This document shows, piece by piece, positions 27,801 through 39,640 of a stretch of DNA of 64,000 bases. Made by a program: the position numbers and the translations under genes. Positions within the stretch are counted from its first letter, which is position 1. Each line of letters starts with the position of its first letter. The stretch covers positions 22,369,877 through 22,433,876 of the forward strand of contig NC_091944.1 in assembly GCF_041260155.1 (NCBI RefSeq), given 5' to 3'. The notes below the pieces were generated by a model. It was given only the letters and a program-made list of their open reading frames with translations, was not told the DNA's origin and ran no database searches. The stretch comes from Ptychodera flava (taxonomy: Eukaryota; Hemichordata; Enteropneusta; Ptychoderidae).

Positions 27801-30800
27801 GAGCTTATTAACCATTAGAGAATTGTTAGATTAAAAAGGTCAATTTCTTGTCCTGGAACCTTAAGAGTTGTTCATAACAACTACAGATGCAGGAGCAGAA
27901 AGGATTTATAAGGAAAATGGAGAAGAAGGGTTTAATGTGGAAAATGGGATTCTTCACTATGTTTCCTCATTCTTCTTACACACCAATTCTATAATACCAC
28001 TTTGTCATGCGGACACAAAACATTGCATATTCCGGGAATGTTGCCCTCAGAAAACATACAGCTAACATAAAATCACAATGTTATCAGGATGTCCAGCAAA
28101 ACGAAAGTGTCTGAAAGAGGTAAGAGCATTTTTCACAAAAATAATGCAGACAGAAATATTTGATTCAGTCAAGATGTGAAACAAAAGTGAAAGCAGTCTG
28201 GTTTTCCATACTGCTATTCTTTTTCTATTTCTTCCGTGTCATCCACTGTAGTACTCCACTGTAAACTCAGAAGACCAAACAGAATTGGAAGTGCACGAAG
28301 TGAAGAGACGATACAGAGAGTTTCTTAATTTACACAGTAGACTGGAAGATAATGCGCAGCTTAAGAAACATTTGAAAGGTAAGTGAGTAATGACATCGAT
28401 GTCACCATGTTATGTAGAACAGAGCTGATGTGTACATTATTTGTCTTAGATGGCTGGGGTGGGCGGAGAGGAGGGGGGCTAGCAAAGGAGTGAATGAAAG
28501 GACAGCTGTTGGTATCTGTTCAGTCACCATTTCATAAATGAGGAACAGGAAGATTGTATGTGAAAGATTGCAAGAGATGACATACGAAATTCACAAGACT
28601 GTAATGTTTTGAACCTCAGTCTGATCACACTATGTGTTCTGAAAGCCTGGACCTGGTCTTTCATCATTATGCACCGAATGTTAACATCATTAATCATTTT
28701 AACCTGTTCACCCCTGTAAAAAAGTCCACAATCACCATTGAAACAATGGGTTTTGGCCAAGGTTAAGAAGGCTAAAAGGTTAAAATTTGATTGTGAACTG
28801 CATAGTGCGTGAATTACACCTTGGAATACAAAAGTTCTTTGATAATACCCCTGGTTGTCTTTGGATGAGATGTATGTTTAAAAGTAATAACTCTTCGTTG
28901 TCTTTGCTTGTGAACAGATCTCAAAGAACCAAACAGATTATTTACATTGCCAGTTGGAAACATGAATAAAGATTACGTTGAACATAGGAGACACTTCCTG
29001 GAAGTTTATTTACAGGTACAGTAACAGATTTGTTGCAACATTTGAGATATTCAGTAGCTGATGGTTCTGCAAGATATTTCTCATGTTTAAGTGATGGCAT
29101 TGAGAATGTTGTTCCATTTCTAATAATCTATAGATTTTACTATTTAGAAATGCTATGAAATTGTCTTAGGGACTTGGAAGGGAATAGTAGAGCTCTGCTT
29201 AATCTCTTGTCAGTGAATTTCACTCCATTATCTTCAACAGTGGAGATATTATATTAACTTTTCTGGTTGAATGAAGTGATCATAACGTAAAACATTGTTC
29301 TTCAATTCTGAAATTTTAAAAATTGCATAGTACGCTAACGCTCAGTAGGTAACATCTTACTCAAACTGCAAGTCTACATACCTTTAATGTAGCTTGATTT
29401 GTATTGCTGAAAGCTATGTGCTTGTTTTTAGATGGACATTTCAACCAATACTTTCAATGTGTTGTGTATCACCAGGGTTTACTGTCAAAGCAAGATATCC
29501 ACAGAAGCATTGAGTTGAAGGAATTTCTGGCATATGGCAGTGATCCACACATTGCCTACGTCAAAAAGGCCCCAAACATGGTACCAAGATTTGACAAGGT
29601 TTGCTGTACTTTTTTCCTTTCTGTATGTTTATTTGGCAAGATGTTATAGTAATGTAATTGGCACTTTAAAGAAAGATTTGCTTGCTTTAACCCTTTGAAC
29701 CCGGCTCGGACATAAATGTCCGATGACGTCATAGAGTACCAGGGGGTCAGGGGGCAAAGGGTTAAAGCAGAAAGTTGCAAAGTTTCACTCAAAATTTCAG
29801 GGAAACCATTCTCTTTCATGATAAGGAATAAATAGGGGTCACCTTGCAAGGTATTGGATAACATAAAAATTGCCTAAAATATACTAAAATTGAAATTCAG
29901 AATGGCAGCAATCAATATTCTGGGTTAACTCTGTGGAGAAAAAACTCAATAGTTCATTTAAAAAAAGTCTCTGAAACCATTTACTCCATAGGCTATAAAG
30001 TGAGCCTACACAGAAGCAGATCAGAAAAGTATCATGAAAATTTGAGTATTCAAAGATCTGTCCCTGACATGCATTCTATCTCAAGGGCAGACTTGTAGTC
30101 CAGAACCATGTGTACATATGGTATTTGAAAATGAAAGCCCTACGAACCATTCATCTTCACCCTAGTAAAAATGATTCTTAATTAATCAACCTGTTTACTC
30201 GCATTTCCCTATTCTGAGGTACAGCCTATCAGTTTTTAATAGTGGAACCACAGTTTGGTGGTGAAAGTGTTGACTGCCTGGTTGTAAATTATCCTGTTGT
30301 ATGTAAGTGTATACATTGTATATGCATTTAGTGCCTGTAAAAGTGTATATTTTGTGTGTAACATAAATCAACCAATCAGTTGACAAGGTGACTCTGACTG
30401 TGAACTTTGACCTCCCATTCCTCCAATCAGATGTTTGTAAGGGGTGTGAGTGGCATATTTGACACCATCAAGACTGCGTTACCCAATGTATCTGGCAGTG
30501 AGAGCCAAGAGCAGAGCAAAGCTGAAGAGGACCTGTCAATGAATGATGCACTGGAAGCAGAGCAAGAAGCCACCAACAGTAGAATGTTTGCTTTTCCAGA
30601 AGTTGTAAGTATGCAGAACGCAGTGTTACACTTTTTATTGGCAAAGAAACTACACCTGTTGCACCATAATGATCAGTGTCTCCAAGATTCGGAATACTCA
30701 GACTTAACTTTGCAGAGTACTGCAGTATCACTGCTTTCAGCCCATGCTGATAGACAATACTACTTGAGAATTGCAGTACATGAACCAAGGAAAACTGGTC

Positions 30801-33720
30801 TGGTGTGCCATGTTTCTGTATCCCTAATATTACACAGCAAAAGAGAGAGTCCTGTAGAGTCTGACTGCAGGGAACAACTTCTTGTATGTTTCATGTTTTT
30901 TTTTCCATTTGATTGTATGTAGAGACGTTGCTTATCATCAGATTTAGAGAGGCTTTGATAACAATATACCGGTCAGTAATCTGCCATTAAAAATGTCAAA
31001 TATGGTATTGCAGTGTAGTATATGTACAGACTTTGGAATCTGCAGAAGAGGGAGGGGGAGGGAGCAGTTATAATATACAACAAATAAAGCATAGTGAAAA
31101 AATACACTGGAACTTCGAAAATTACTTTTTTAGGGAGTTTTGACAGAACTTCTGGAAATTTGTAACTTTGTGATCAGATTTAGTATAGGTGGCAAAATAT
31201 TCCAGTATCAGTATGGGGTATTTAAAATTTACCAAAAGAAGTACTGATAGTTGGGTCAAAGAGGTTTCCTTTCTCAAATCTTTGCATTTGGGTGTATCAT
31301 CACAGATGTACCACTCACCAGTGGAGAGCATGATGGAAATGTACCAGAATGAGATTGACTATATGTCTGATGGCTGGCATACATGGCAACTGAGCAGAGA
31401 TCAGGTGGACAGCGCCCCCAAAGTTCTGGGACCAAGACCTCAGGGAGATGGCTGTGACATCAATGATGCAACAAAGGAACAAGGTGATGTGATTGATGTG
31501 TTGGGATTTCCAAACTGCTATTTAATGAAGTGAATTTGCAACAACACACTATTGTGATGAGTTACTTATATACAAAGTTGTTACAACAATGAATGGATCA
31601 TGTATGTTCCTACACAGTGTATAATAGCAATGCCTTGTAGCAGACAATTTTGTTGATCTTCTTTCAAGAGAATAGAAGGATGAATCTCTCTCAGGCTTCA
31701 GTATTAAAATTAGCCAAATTTACATCTCAAAATGTGCACATTTGGCACTTTCATGCCTTAATCCCCTGTGGACTGTCTGACTCTACCATTGGAAATTGGG
31801 GTTACAACAATGTCTTGGTAGAGGGGTGAAGGGCAACTTATCAGTATATCCTGACTCTCTTGTCACTGACTTTGCAGGTCTGTCAACCTCTGAGATTCAA
31901 TTGGCAACACTTACACAGCACCTGCTCTGTGAGACGTTTCAAAATTGTGAGAATGACTGGCTGGTTACTGATCAGATACAGCAGATTTTGACTGTCGTCA
32001 CTGGAAAAATGTTCAACAGGTGAGAACATTGAACTACTGACAACTACTGTGAGTTGAAATTGATAATGTCATAATGACGAAATATACATATACCTTTTGA
32101 ATATTCTTAATATCATGAATACCAACGGGTATTATGGGAGATTGTGTACACCTGAGGTGGTGTAACTCCATTGACATGTTGGTAGTTAAAGGTCATTGGA
32201 AGTTAATTTGAACTTCAAACTTATTTACTATTGGATTGGGTGTATATCACTCTGTAGACTTGAAGGTCTATAGGGAGTAAGTAAGGTAGGAGTTAGTGCA
32301 GGGGGTGTCTGAGGATGACAGGTCTTCCCGTATAACCGCCAACTCAACCTGCTGAATGTAACACCATATGAAGAAACAAAACTAAAGAAATAGAATTACC
32401 ATTCCAGAACATTTCTTTGTGCTGAGTGGTGTCCAAGTTGAATCATCTTGATTGCCTGTGATTAGGATATAAACATGTACACCCCTATATCCTGTAAATA
32501 CATGTAGGTGCATCTACCTATTGAAAACAGATAACAATCTCTGCCCACAAAAGAGGTAGAACTAAAACCCTTATCCTGCCAAGTTCATACGTCACCATCA
32601 GGTCAAGGTGGTTAAAACCAGTGACTGTGAGGCATAACATGGTGTGTGAATTCAGGTTCTGTTAACCTCTACTGCTTTTCACTGACTTGGCAGATGGGGA
32701 TATGGACATGCCTGGTAGGATAAGGTTGAACATGTGAAATTTTTCTTTCGTCTGTTTCATGACTTTATCTTTGTACCGTGTTCCTTTCAGCTGGCTTACT
32801 CTTAAAATAGGTGAATTGACCACTCCAGAGAAATGGGCGTACTATTTATTTAAATTAAGAGAAGCTGTCTGGGAGAAGAAGACCACCACTCCAAGAACTG
32901 AAACAGAAAAACGACAGACAAAGAAACACGCGCACGAGTGTCTCGTTGATTTTTTCCCAAGTAAGTGAAAAACATTGCCTTTCATCCACATATGTTTATG
33001 TCCATTGCAGTGAACTTCTGAGCTCATGTATAAATTTCTTGAAATTCCCCTGAGTTGGCCCTTCAGCACTTCATGTAAATTGCAAATTTCTTGAGTCGAA
33101 GGGAGCACCCTTCGGTCAGTGGTGCTTGAAATTGGCGTAGATGGAACACCACTCCTTCATGTCATGTCACAGAGTTATTTGATCCAGAAAACATACGGTA
33201 ATGTAATGTACTGCGTGGGTGAATGTTATTTTCGATGTAGGAAAATCAATGTCTGGCTTCTATGTGTGTAGAGCTTTAGTATATTGATAGTGGTGGTGGG
33301 GTTTTGGGGATTAACATGTTTACAGTAACTTCATTTTAGAGAGTCCCAAAAAAAAATTCTATGAAATTAAATTTCAGTTACAGGCCAGGCTTGTGCAAAC
33401 AAGATGAGAACCATTAATGCCAATGAAATGATGACAGGTGCCTGTGATCAAGTGGTTCAAAAAAATTGTCATCCTATTTTGTTTCAGGGTCTTATCCAAC
33501 CTGTAGTAAGCAATGTGTTATATTCTTTGTAGAGTTTCTACTTTGACATTGTACATACCTACATTGTGTGTTGACAGCTTTGTTGAGAACCTCAGTGGGT
33601 GAGGAAGAATACAGAGGTGCCTTGTTTGATGCCATGGAATCTCTGCAGTATCCAAGATTAAACAGGTACAGTGAGCAAATATGATGGGAATTTTCATGTA
33701 AGGATGAGGTGGGGGGGATG

Positions 33721-33777
<57 letters not shown>

Positions 33778-34337
33778 TGTGTGTGTGAGTAATAGGCAAA
33801 TACAATGGGAATTTCACATGAGGAGAAAAATATGAGAGAGCAAGAGGAAAAGAGGGAAGGAGGGAGAGAGAGATACATGAGTATTGGCCTTAATTGGTGT
33901 ATCGGGGTTGTGCATACTACAAAAATGACTGGAGTTAAAAGAAATGACATCACTAGAACTGTAAACTTTAATTTGAAAATGATTTGTGGGTGTTTGTCAA
34001 AGATAGTTCTGAATTTTTAGAAAAAGATGGAAATAGAGAGACATAAGTTAGTCATTTCAAAACTTACCCAAGAAAACTGCATGCGCCATTGTTTTTTTTT
34101 CAGATATTTATGTAGAGAACTAGGTGTAGAGAGGGTTTTGGTTGGAATAGAGAATTTGTGTTGATTTGAGAGTGACTTTACAAGTACTGATTCCATTGCA
34201 GGCATTTCATCTACGTCATGCTGGACATCGCCTTGGAGATGGTAGCGCCGGAAATAAAGACCGTGCAATTACAGGAGGACCTGCTGAAAAAGTCCAACGG
34301 CTCAAGACGGAACAAGCAGGAAAAAGATCTTATGTGA
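24853..34337 (+). CDS. SNX19: Sorting nexin 19
   Basis: SNX19 is an ER-anchored sorting nexin whose PX domain binds endosomal PI3P and tethers late endosomes to the ER. Ten coding exons, all phased: 24853-26526, 28252-28378, 28918-29015, 29476-29598, 30431-30604, 31306-31483, 31878-32019, 32791-32960, 33578-33665, 34202-34337 (TGA). They encode 969 aa (human 992). A hydrophobic hairpin at about residues 47-80 fits the membrane anchor; PXA spans about 130-308; a Ser-rich linker follows; PX starts near 555 with RRYREFLNL (residues 577-585) and LPVGNM; the nexin-C region includes GELTTPEKWAYYLFKLREA and MESLQYPRLNRHFIYVMLD. I chose ATG 24853 for its good Kozak context (A at -3, G at +4); an in-frame ATG at 24772 with weaker context would add 27 residues. 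Intron 1 contains a TTAA-type transposon; intron 4 a dispersed repeat. Confidence 0.95.
26795..27860. mobile_element. 1.07-kb TTAA element with about 210-bp inverted repeats (Kolobok/piggyBac-type, non-autonomous)
   Basis: TTAA duplications lie at 26791-26794 and 27861-27864. Left end GGTTCCAAGACAAGAAATGG matches the reverse complement of the right end, GGTTCCAGGACAAGAAATTG, and similarity continues for about 210 bp (AAGCCTAGATATAGGGGAA, GTTTACATAACTATCAC, TGCATAACCTTTCAAAAA). GG...CC termini after TTAA favour Kolobok over piggyBac. No transposase is visible. The centre is occupied by tRNA-like repeats. It lies in SNX19 intron 1. Confidence 0.8.
27195..27590 (-). repeat. tRNA-derived SINE-like repeat pair
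   Basis: On the minus strand, a pol III-like B box GGTTCGAATCC occurs twice (near 27228 and 27545). Each is followed by GGGTTATAGTAAAATTT and preceded by GGCGATGTTGCC. The copy nearer 27200 also has an A-box-like TGGCCGACTGG about 80 bp before its B box; the other is truncated before it. The arrangement (tRNA-like, unique body of about 250 bp, tRNA-like, AT-rich tail) suggests a tRNA-derived or dimeric SINE nested in the TTAA element. It is not a functional tRNA gene. Confidence 0.6.
28699..28783 (-). mobile_element. TTAA-flanked MITE, family A, SNX19 intron 2 copy
   Basis: TTAACCTGTTCACCCCTGTA to GCTAAAAGGTTAA, with AGTCCACAATCACCATTG inside, matching copy 3. It is about 85 bp and its right end is diverged. 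Confidence 0.65.
29687..29765. mobile_element. TTAA-flanked MITE, family B, 79 bp, with a CRE-like core
   Basis: TTAACCCTTTGAACCCGG to GGGGGCAAAGGGTTAA. The centre contains a CGGACAT-AA-ATGTCCG hairpin and a perfect palindrome TGACGTCA identical to the CREB/ATF consensus. It lies in SNX19 intron 4. Confidence 0.7.
29780..30090 (+). repeat. Dispersed repeat R300, copy A
   Basis: Shares an ordered set of blocks with 42250, 55128 (reverse) and 63195: a GGGGTCACC block, AAATTCAGAATGGC, TTAACTCTGTGGAGAAAAA, ATCAGAAAAGTA, and GATCTGTCCCTGACATGCAT before TTCTATCT. It lies in SNX19 intron 4. Confidence 0.6.
30180..30272 (+). repeat. Degenerate family A MITE relic
   Basis: AACCTGTTTACTCGCATTTC, CTGAGGTACAGCC and GGTGGTGAAAGTGTTG keep the order of the family A consensus but both termini are decayed. 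It lies in SNX19 intron 4. Confidence 0.4.
33722..33786. repeat. (GA)n then (GT)n microsatellite
   Basis: About 26 GA units followed by about seven GT units in SNX19 intron 9. Long antisense Leu-Ser ORFs here are products of the repeat. Confidence 0.95.
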
Positions 34338-36906
34338 GGTGCCGGTGTGTAGAGAGACCATGATAGCATCGTACAAAGATGATATAGTACTGAGGTAATA
34401 TAGAAAGAGTGAGTTGACCTCACTCAGTTCATATTGTTACTGATAATGACACACTACGCTGTCTCAACTCAAATGACTTTGCTGTGAATTTATATTTTAA
34501 CTGTCTATTGTCTTTCACCAACAATTGCATTGCTGCCTATTTGAAGTGCAGGCATTCAATTGGCATCTTATCTATCTGAAAATTTCATATCGTGTCTTAT
34601 TGCTTAGGAGTTTCAGTGTTTCTATATAAAAATATAACCGTTGATGGAGTATCCATCCTGTCTCACAGTGTGAGCAAGTAAAAGCTGTGTTGGTGTTAGC
34701 ACTATTCATAATCTTAGCTGGACTAGCAACAAAAATGTAGTCAACCCTGTTTATCTGCTTATGCCCTACATGGGTCTAACTACTCCATATCAAATAATGG
34801 ATTTAACAAAAACCAGGTGATGAATATTGAATACTGAAGGAAGAGTGAGTCTTTCACCTGTGTGTCTTGGTGGTGGCTTGAGTTCATTGTTGGTGATTGT
34901 GGTTGAGTGTAGCTGGATGGTACAAATAGAAACTGAGAAGTCTGATTTTGCTAACGTTCAGAAACAGAAAGGAAGCTGCAGATTCACTTCTCTAAGCATC
35001 AGCTCAGTTATTGAACTACTCTTTTTAGGGTTGGGATTTAACAGAGCAGTTTTGACTGTGATTTCTTTGCTAGATGACCGGGTGCCATACATTCCGATCG
35101 AAAATCTACTGAATTTGATTCTTGTATGTTGTGTTTGCTGTCAGTTGTCACCAAATTACATGTTAGCTTTGCTTCAAGCTCTGAATGAGCATCAGAATTT
35201 TCAAAATGAATGTTGGAGTCATTTGCTGAAAATTACCAGCATTTACAAGAGGTGAACTGGCAACATACAGATGTCAAATCTAGTTTAACAGCCCTTTTTA
35301 GCATCCATACACAAACCACAGCCTACCAAAATGCATTTCATATACCACTACATGTAGCAATCATGCTGAATGGTGTCCCCTCAACAGAAGGCTTTTACTA
35401 TAAAAACAAATATTTCGATGATAAATTTCAGTTGTTTGATGAGTCTCTTCGTGTTACGGTAACTGTGCAACCATATGGAGATTTTTCTTTCTCTTCAAAT
35501 GCATTTACAGGTACACAACCCTAGAAATTATTTAAAATTTCAGAGATATCTGCAACAATTGATCATTGGAACTATTTTTTTATTCGCTTAAACGAACTGA
35601 AATATTTCACTGTCTTATATCGTTTTTCCAATTTGGTATGAAATGGCATAATTCAAGGATCAGTCTTACGTTTAGAAATGAGAAAATTTTGCTGCTGCTT
35701 CTTCTGAAGATTAAAATGATCAAAGTAAAAATCGAAATAAACAAAAAAGTTTGCATGGAGCATAAGAATATAGTTTTCAGCCGCGCAATAGGTGTTTAAA
35801 ATATTTTGAAAAGTATGTTATTTTCATGGCCTCCTGAACCGTAAATGCCAACCCTCTCATGTGCTGCCTGTCTCTGTATGGCAGCTACATTGAATGTACG
35901 AATATGTTATGGCAAAGGGATTTTGTAATGTCCAATGACCAAATATAGCATTTATAGCATAGATATTATATTTCTAGCCCTCTAAACTGATTGGATACAA
36001 ATGACAACTGCGACTTTTTTCCTTTTACCACTGAATACCAGTATATAACCTAGAAATGTTCATATTTATTTTTTAACAAATGACTTAAGGAGACAAATTC
36101 AGACTCGAGGCATAAGTAATTAAATGTGTAATAAGCATAAAGCTGTTTTATTACAATCCTGTGAAAGAACATTTCTTGGCGGTTCCATTGTAGGAGCAGA
36201 AAACCCTGTAATTCTTCTAAATTTTTGTTGCGTATGCAGTGCAATAGGTGGAAATATAGATGGTTTTGCTCTTTTGGAATTTGATTTTATGTTTATATTA
36301 TGTCAATGTACATGTAAGAGCCACTATTATTATACTATTAGCTAAGGTACTGGCTTGATAATTTCTTTGAACATGTGAAAAAAATATCAAGTCACATTTC
36401 TCTTTATCAGTTGTATCTATGATAGGAAAGATATATGACTTTACTGGTTTGCCACAGTTTTACATGTGATAAAAATTTTTGAGTCCATCGAAATCAGCTT
36501 TTCTCCTGCATGCAGAAAGATGAAATATTATGGTAGTGATTAAGATCTAGAGTTTTGTAAAATAGAAAACGGTGGAATGTGGTTCCAAGTCACTTATTGT
36601 GTAAAGCAAACATAAATGAAGAAATAGACTAATGTAGTGGTAGCTGAGAAGTATTTTGACAGATGTTATGTTTGTAGAAATATATCTACCAGTATATGAA
36701 CCAATATATAACCCAGTACTAGATACTATTATAGTGGGCTGGTAACTTTCCTTGGAGGTTTCTTGCAATAGTTGTATTCTTGACCTTAAGTGCAATGTGT
36801 AATATATTTACTCCTGGCATATATATTTTGAAATTATTCGGATGTAAACATTTAGATGTGACTTTGAATGTATATAATTCTTTCTTGAAAAGAGATGTGG
36901 TAGCTT

Positions 36907-37000
36907 TTAGGACCCTTTCACCCCCGTATCCCTGTCTTGAGGTCCAACTTTGCTGAAGAAAACAATGGAGCTGTTCCAAAATTTGTTGGTGAAAGGGGTG
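36907..37000 (-). mobile_element. Family A MITE, intergenic copy
   Basis: Starts TTAGGACCCTTTCACCCCCG, contains GAGGTCCAACTTTGCTG and AACAATGGAGCTGTTCC, and ends GTTGGTGAAAGGGGTGG. TTAA ends are partly lost. Confidence 0.55.
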
Positions 37001-38467
37001 GTATTTGCAAAGCAGTACGACTTTGACATGTACAGGGAAAAGATGCACAGCGTATCAGCTCAGGGTATAAGGACCAAGACCTTTTTCTCAGAAAGTGAAA
37101 TGATCTACAAGATATGAAATATGAATTCAAGCACAACACACAACCTGTATTTTCATTTTTTTGTAACACAAAGTGATTGTCATTCAAAGCTGGTGACTAC
37201 TCTTCATCAACAGACATGGTTTTAATATAGTTCTTATATTTGTTCAATCTTTAAAACTTCAAATGCATTCATTTCGATGAAGTTGTGTAAACCTGAGCAT
37301 TTGAAGTCATTTGAAAGGTTATGGCGATGCTGGACGATCTGACTTTATGTAGCTGTGTTAAGAGCATTTGCAAGAATTAGACACTTGTAACAGCACTGAT
37401 AGTGTATGCACATACGGACGTTTCTGTCTACTAGTGGATCTACAGATACATGCTAAAAATGACAAAAGTGATGTTGATGATAGTAGTGATGATGTTGATG
37501 ATGATGATAATAATGATGCTGTTTATGGTAAATATTCTATATGATTGTATACCTTCATGTTGTAGATAGTCTCAACAAACATAGCAGTTTTGCCAGCTTT
37601 GCATGATGTAATTTCCTACTGATCATTCAATAACTACAATACTGTAAATCCAAATTTGCGTCTTTATCAAACACCAGTATAGATGATGTAAGGTACTTAT
37701 TCAAAGATAATTTGATTGAACTAAACATAGATAAATCTCAGTCCACACTTTATACCTTTCAGTCATTGTCTGCTTGAACCACAGAATCATCATCAAAGGT
37801 TTAGGCATAAACCCGATTTATTCAACATATCTGTAGTTCATATTGCTCTGCTGACTAAACCACCGTGACTTTGACATCATCAAAGTGCCTGTATCATGGA
37901 TTTTCACAACATTTACCAAATATCAATACCTGTCCCTTCTCACTTTTTACTGTAATTCCTGTTCACTGTGTGAAAATTTCTCAACAAGACTGAAGAAAAC
38001 TTGGCCCACACTGAACAGTTGTACAAATCAATAAAATCTTAGGGGGTCCATTTACTTTACAATGCTGTGGGAAGGACCCCTCAGAAAACGTAATTGTTTT
38101 CACTGGTAGAGTGGGCCCAGAATTCTTCAGATGCAAAGATTCTTCATTCAAGAAAATTTTTCTGAATTTTCCATTTGGAGTCGGGACAAATCATTTTGCT
38201 GTCAAAAAGAATGAGTGAGATATTAATGTCAATCCATTAACGCCCTCTGTGGTAGGTTTCAGAAATATCGTACCTTCTGGGATGTAGTTTGATTGCATCA
38301 GTCTCATTTTTAAACCTTCCAACCCCAAACTTGGTTTAGCCCTTGTATGTTCTGCCTGGTTGTAGGTCCCAGTAATAAGAAATATGGGGATGATTAGGGT
38401 GAAGAGATGTATGTGTATGCTGAATGGACCAAGTAGTGGCATTTTGGTGAAAATGAAATGTTAGTCA

Positions 38468-38627
38468 GCGTTCTCCACAGTTTGGAAAAAGAGAGGGGTG
38501 TCCAATTTACATAATGATTCATAGTTTACATATTCTTTTGTACTTGTCATATCGTATTCTTTCGTAATTTTATGAACTTAGAAACAGGAAACTGGGCCAT
38601 CCTTAAAATCCTCCTGTGGAAAACGCT
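38468..38627. mobile_element. 160-bp MITE, copy 1 (GCGTTCTCCAC ends)
   Basis: Ends GCGTTCTCCAC and GTGGAAAACGC are imperfect inverted repeats. The body (AGTTTGGAAAAAGAGAGGGG, TTTACATATTCTTTTGTA) recurs at 39469. Confidence 0.55.
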
Positions 38628-39468
38628 AATAGTCATTGCATAGAGGAAAGCAGAACTTACTCTCATAACTCATATATAGACATTCTGTTTGATGTGTGAA
38701 ATTTCAAGAAAACTTGCATTTACAATCCACAAAATGAGGCATATCAATTATAAACTCTTAGCTTTCTATATATCTTCATTGTTCAGGTACCAGTATAATA
38801 CATGTAGTTTGACTTGTACATTTTCTGAGTCTGTGTACATTTGAAGAGATTTGTAAAGTCATTTAGCTGTCTGTGTTTATGTAGTGTCAGTAGAGAAAAA
38901 TAGAATTTGCACTGGCCAATTTAAAGATTTACCGTATATGAATTGCCAGCTACTAATGATACAGGTATTACAGGTTTACTACGCAAGCATTTAAACAGTC
39001 ACTGTGTGCTGTTTTTACATTTTAAAATTCAGTTACCGGCCAATTAGCTTCAAGAAGGGATAAAACAGCAAATATTGACTGTTTTCAAAGCTCAGCAGTC
39101 AGTGAGTTACTTTGCTGCCCACATGACCCCTGTGTGACCCAAGAACCCCCCTGGAGGGTAAATTCTCTCACAGCCCATTGATGGCTACTCAACAGCCTGA
39201 CCTATCTAACCTACATGTGCCCTAAATCATTGAACCAAGACAGTGTTGTTTTCGTTACATGATTCTATAGCAGCAATGTGAACCCCACGCTGCCCAGCCC
39301 AGGTCATTTAGGAAATATCAGTGTATGGCCGGAATACTAGAATTGCCTAATGAAGGAGGGGCTGTTGGAGAGTCTACTATACCCAACATACTGTACTTGT
39401 ACAATCCTTTGTGTTCAGTATTCAGTCAATTGACTAACTCCTATGTCTGGATACAGGGCAGTGTTCTC

Positions 39469-39640
39469 CACTACTTGGAAAAACAGAGGGATGACTGATT
39501 GGCACAATGCTGCATAATTTGCATATTCTTCTGTAGTGCAAATGTCTTCTGTAAAGTTATTACCATGTGAATAGATTGCTCAGAAAACAGGGTTGCCCCC
39601 CCCCCACCCGCCCCCTCAAAATATCCTTGTAGAGAACCCC
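39469..39640. mobile_element. 170-bp MITE, copy 2
   Basis: Same order of blocks as 38468: GTGTTCTCCAC, CTTGGAAAAACAGAGGGATG, TTTGCATATTCTTCTGTA, end CTTGTAGAGAAC. A long C-run (about 39596-39618) has expanded inside. Confidence 0.5.

Noticed and set aside
33492-33953. 153-codon Ser-Leu-rich minus ORF
   Set aside because: Produced by the GA/GT microsatellite in SNX19 intron 9.
34827-35255. 142-codon ORF downstream of SNX19
   Set aside because: No recognisable family, no splice-linked neighbours, and it lies in probable 3' UTR or intergenic DNA; length is within chance for 10 kb of AT-rich sequence.
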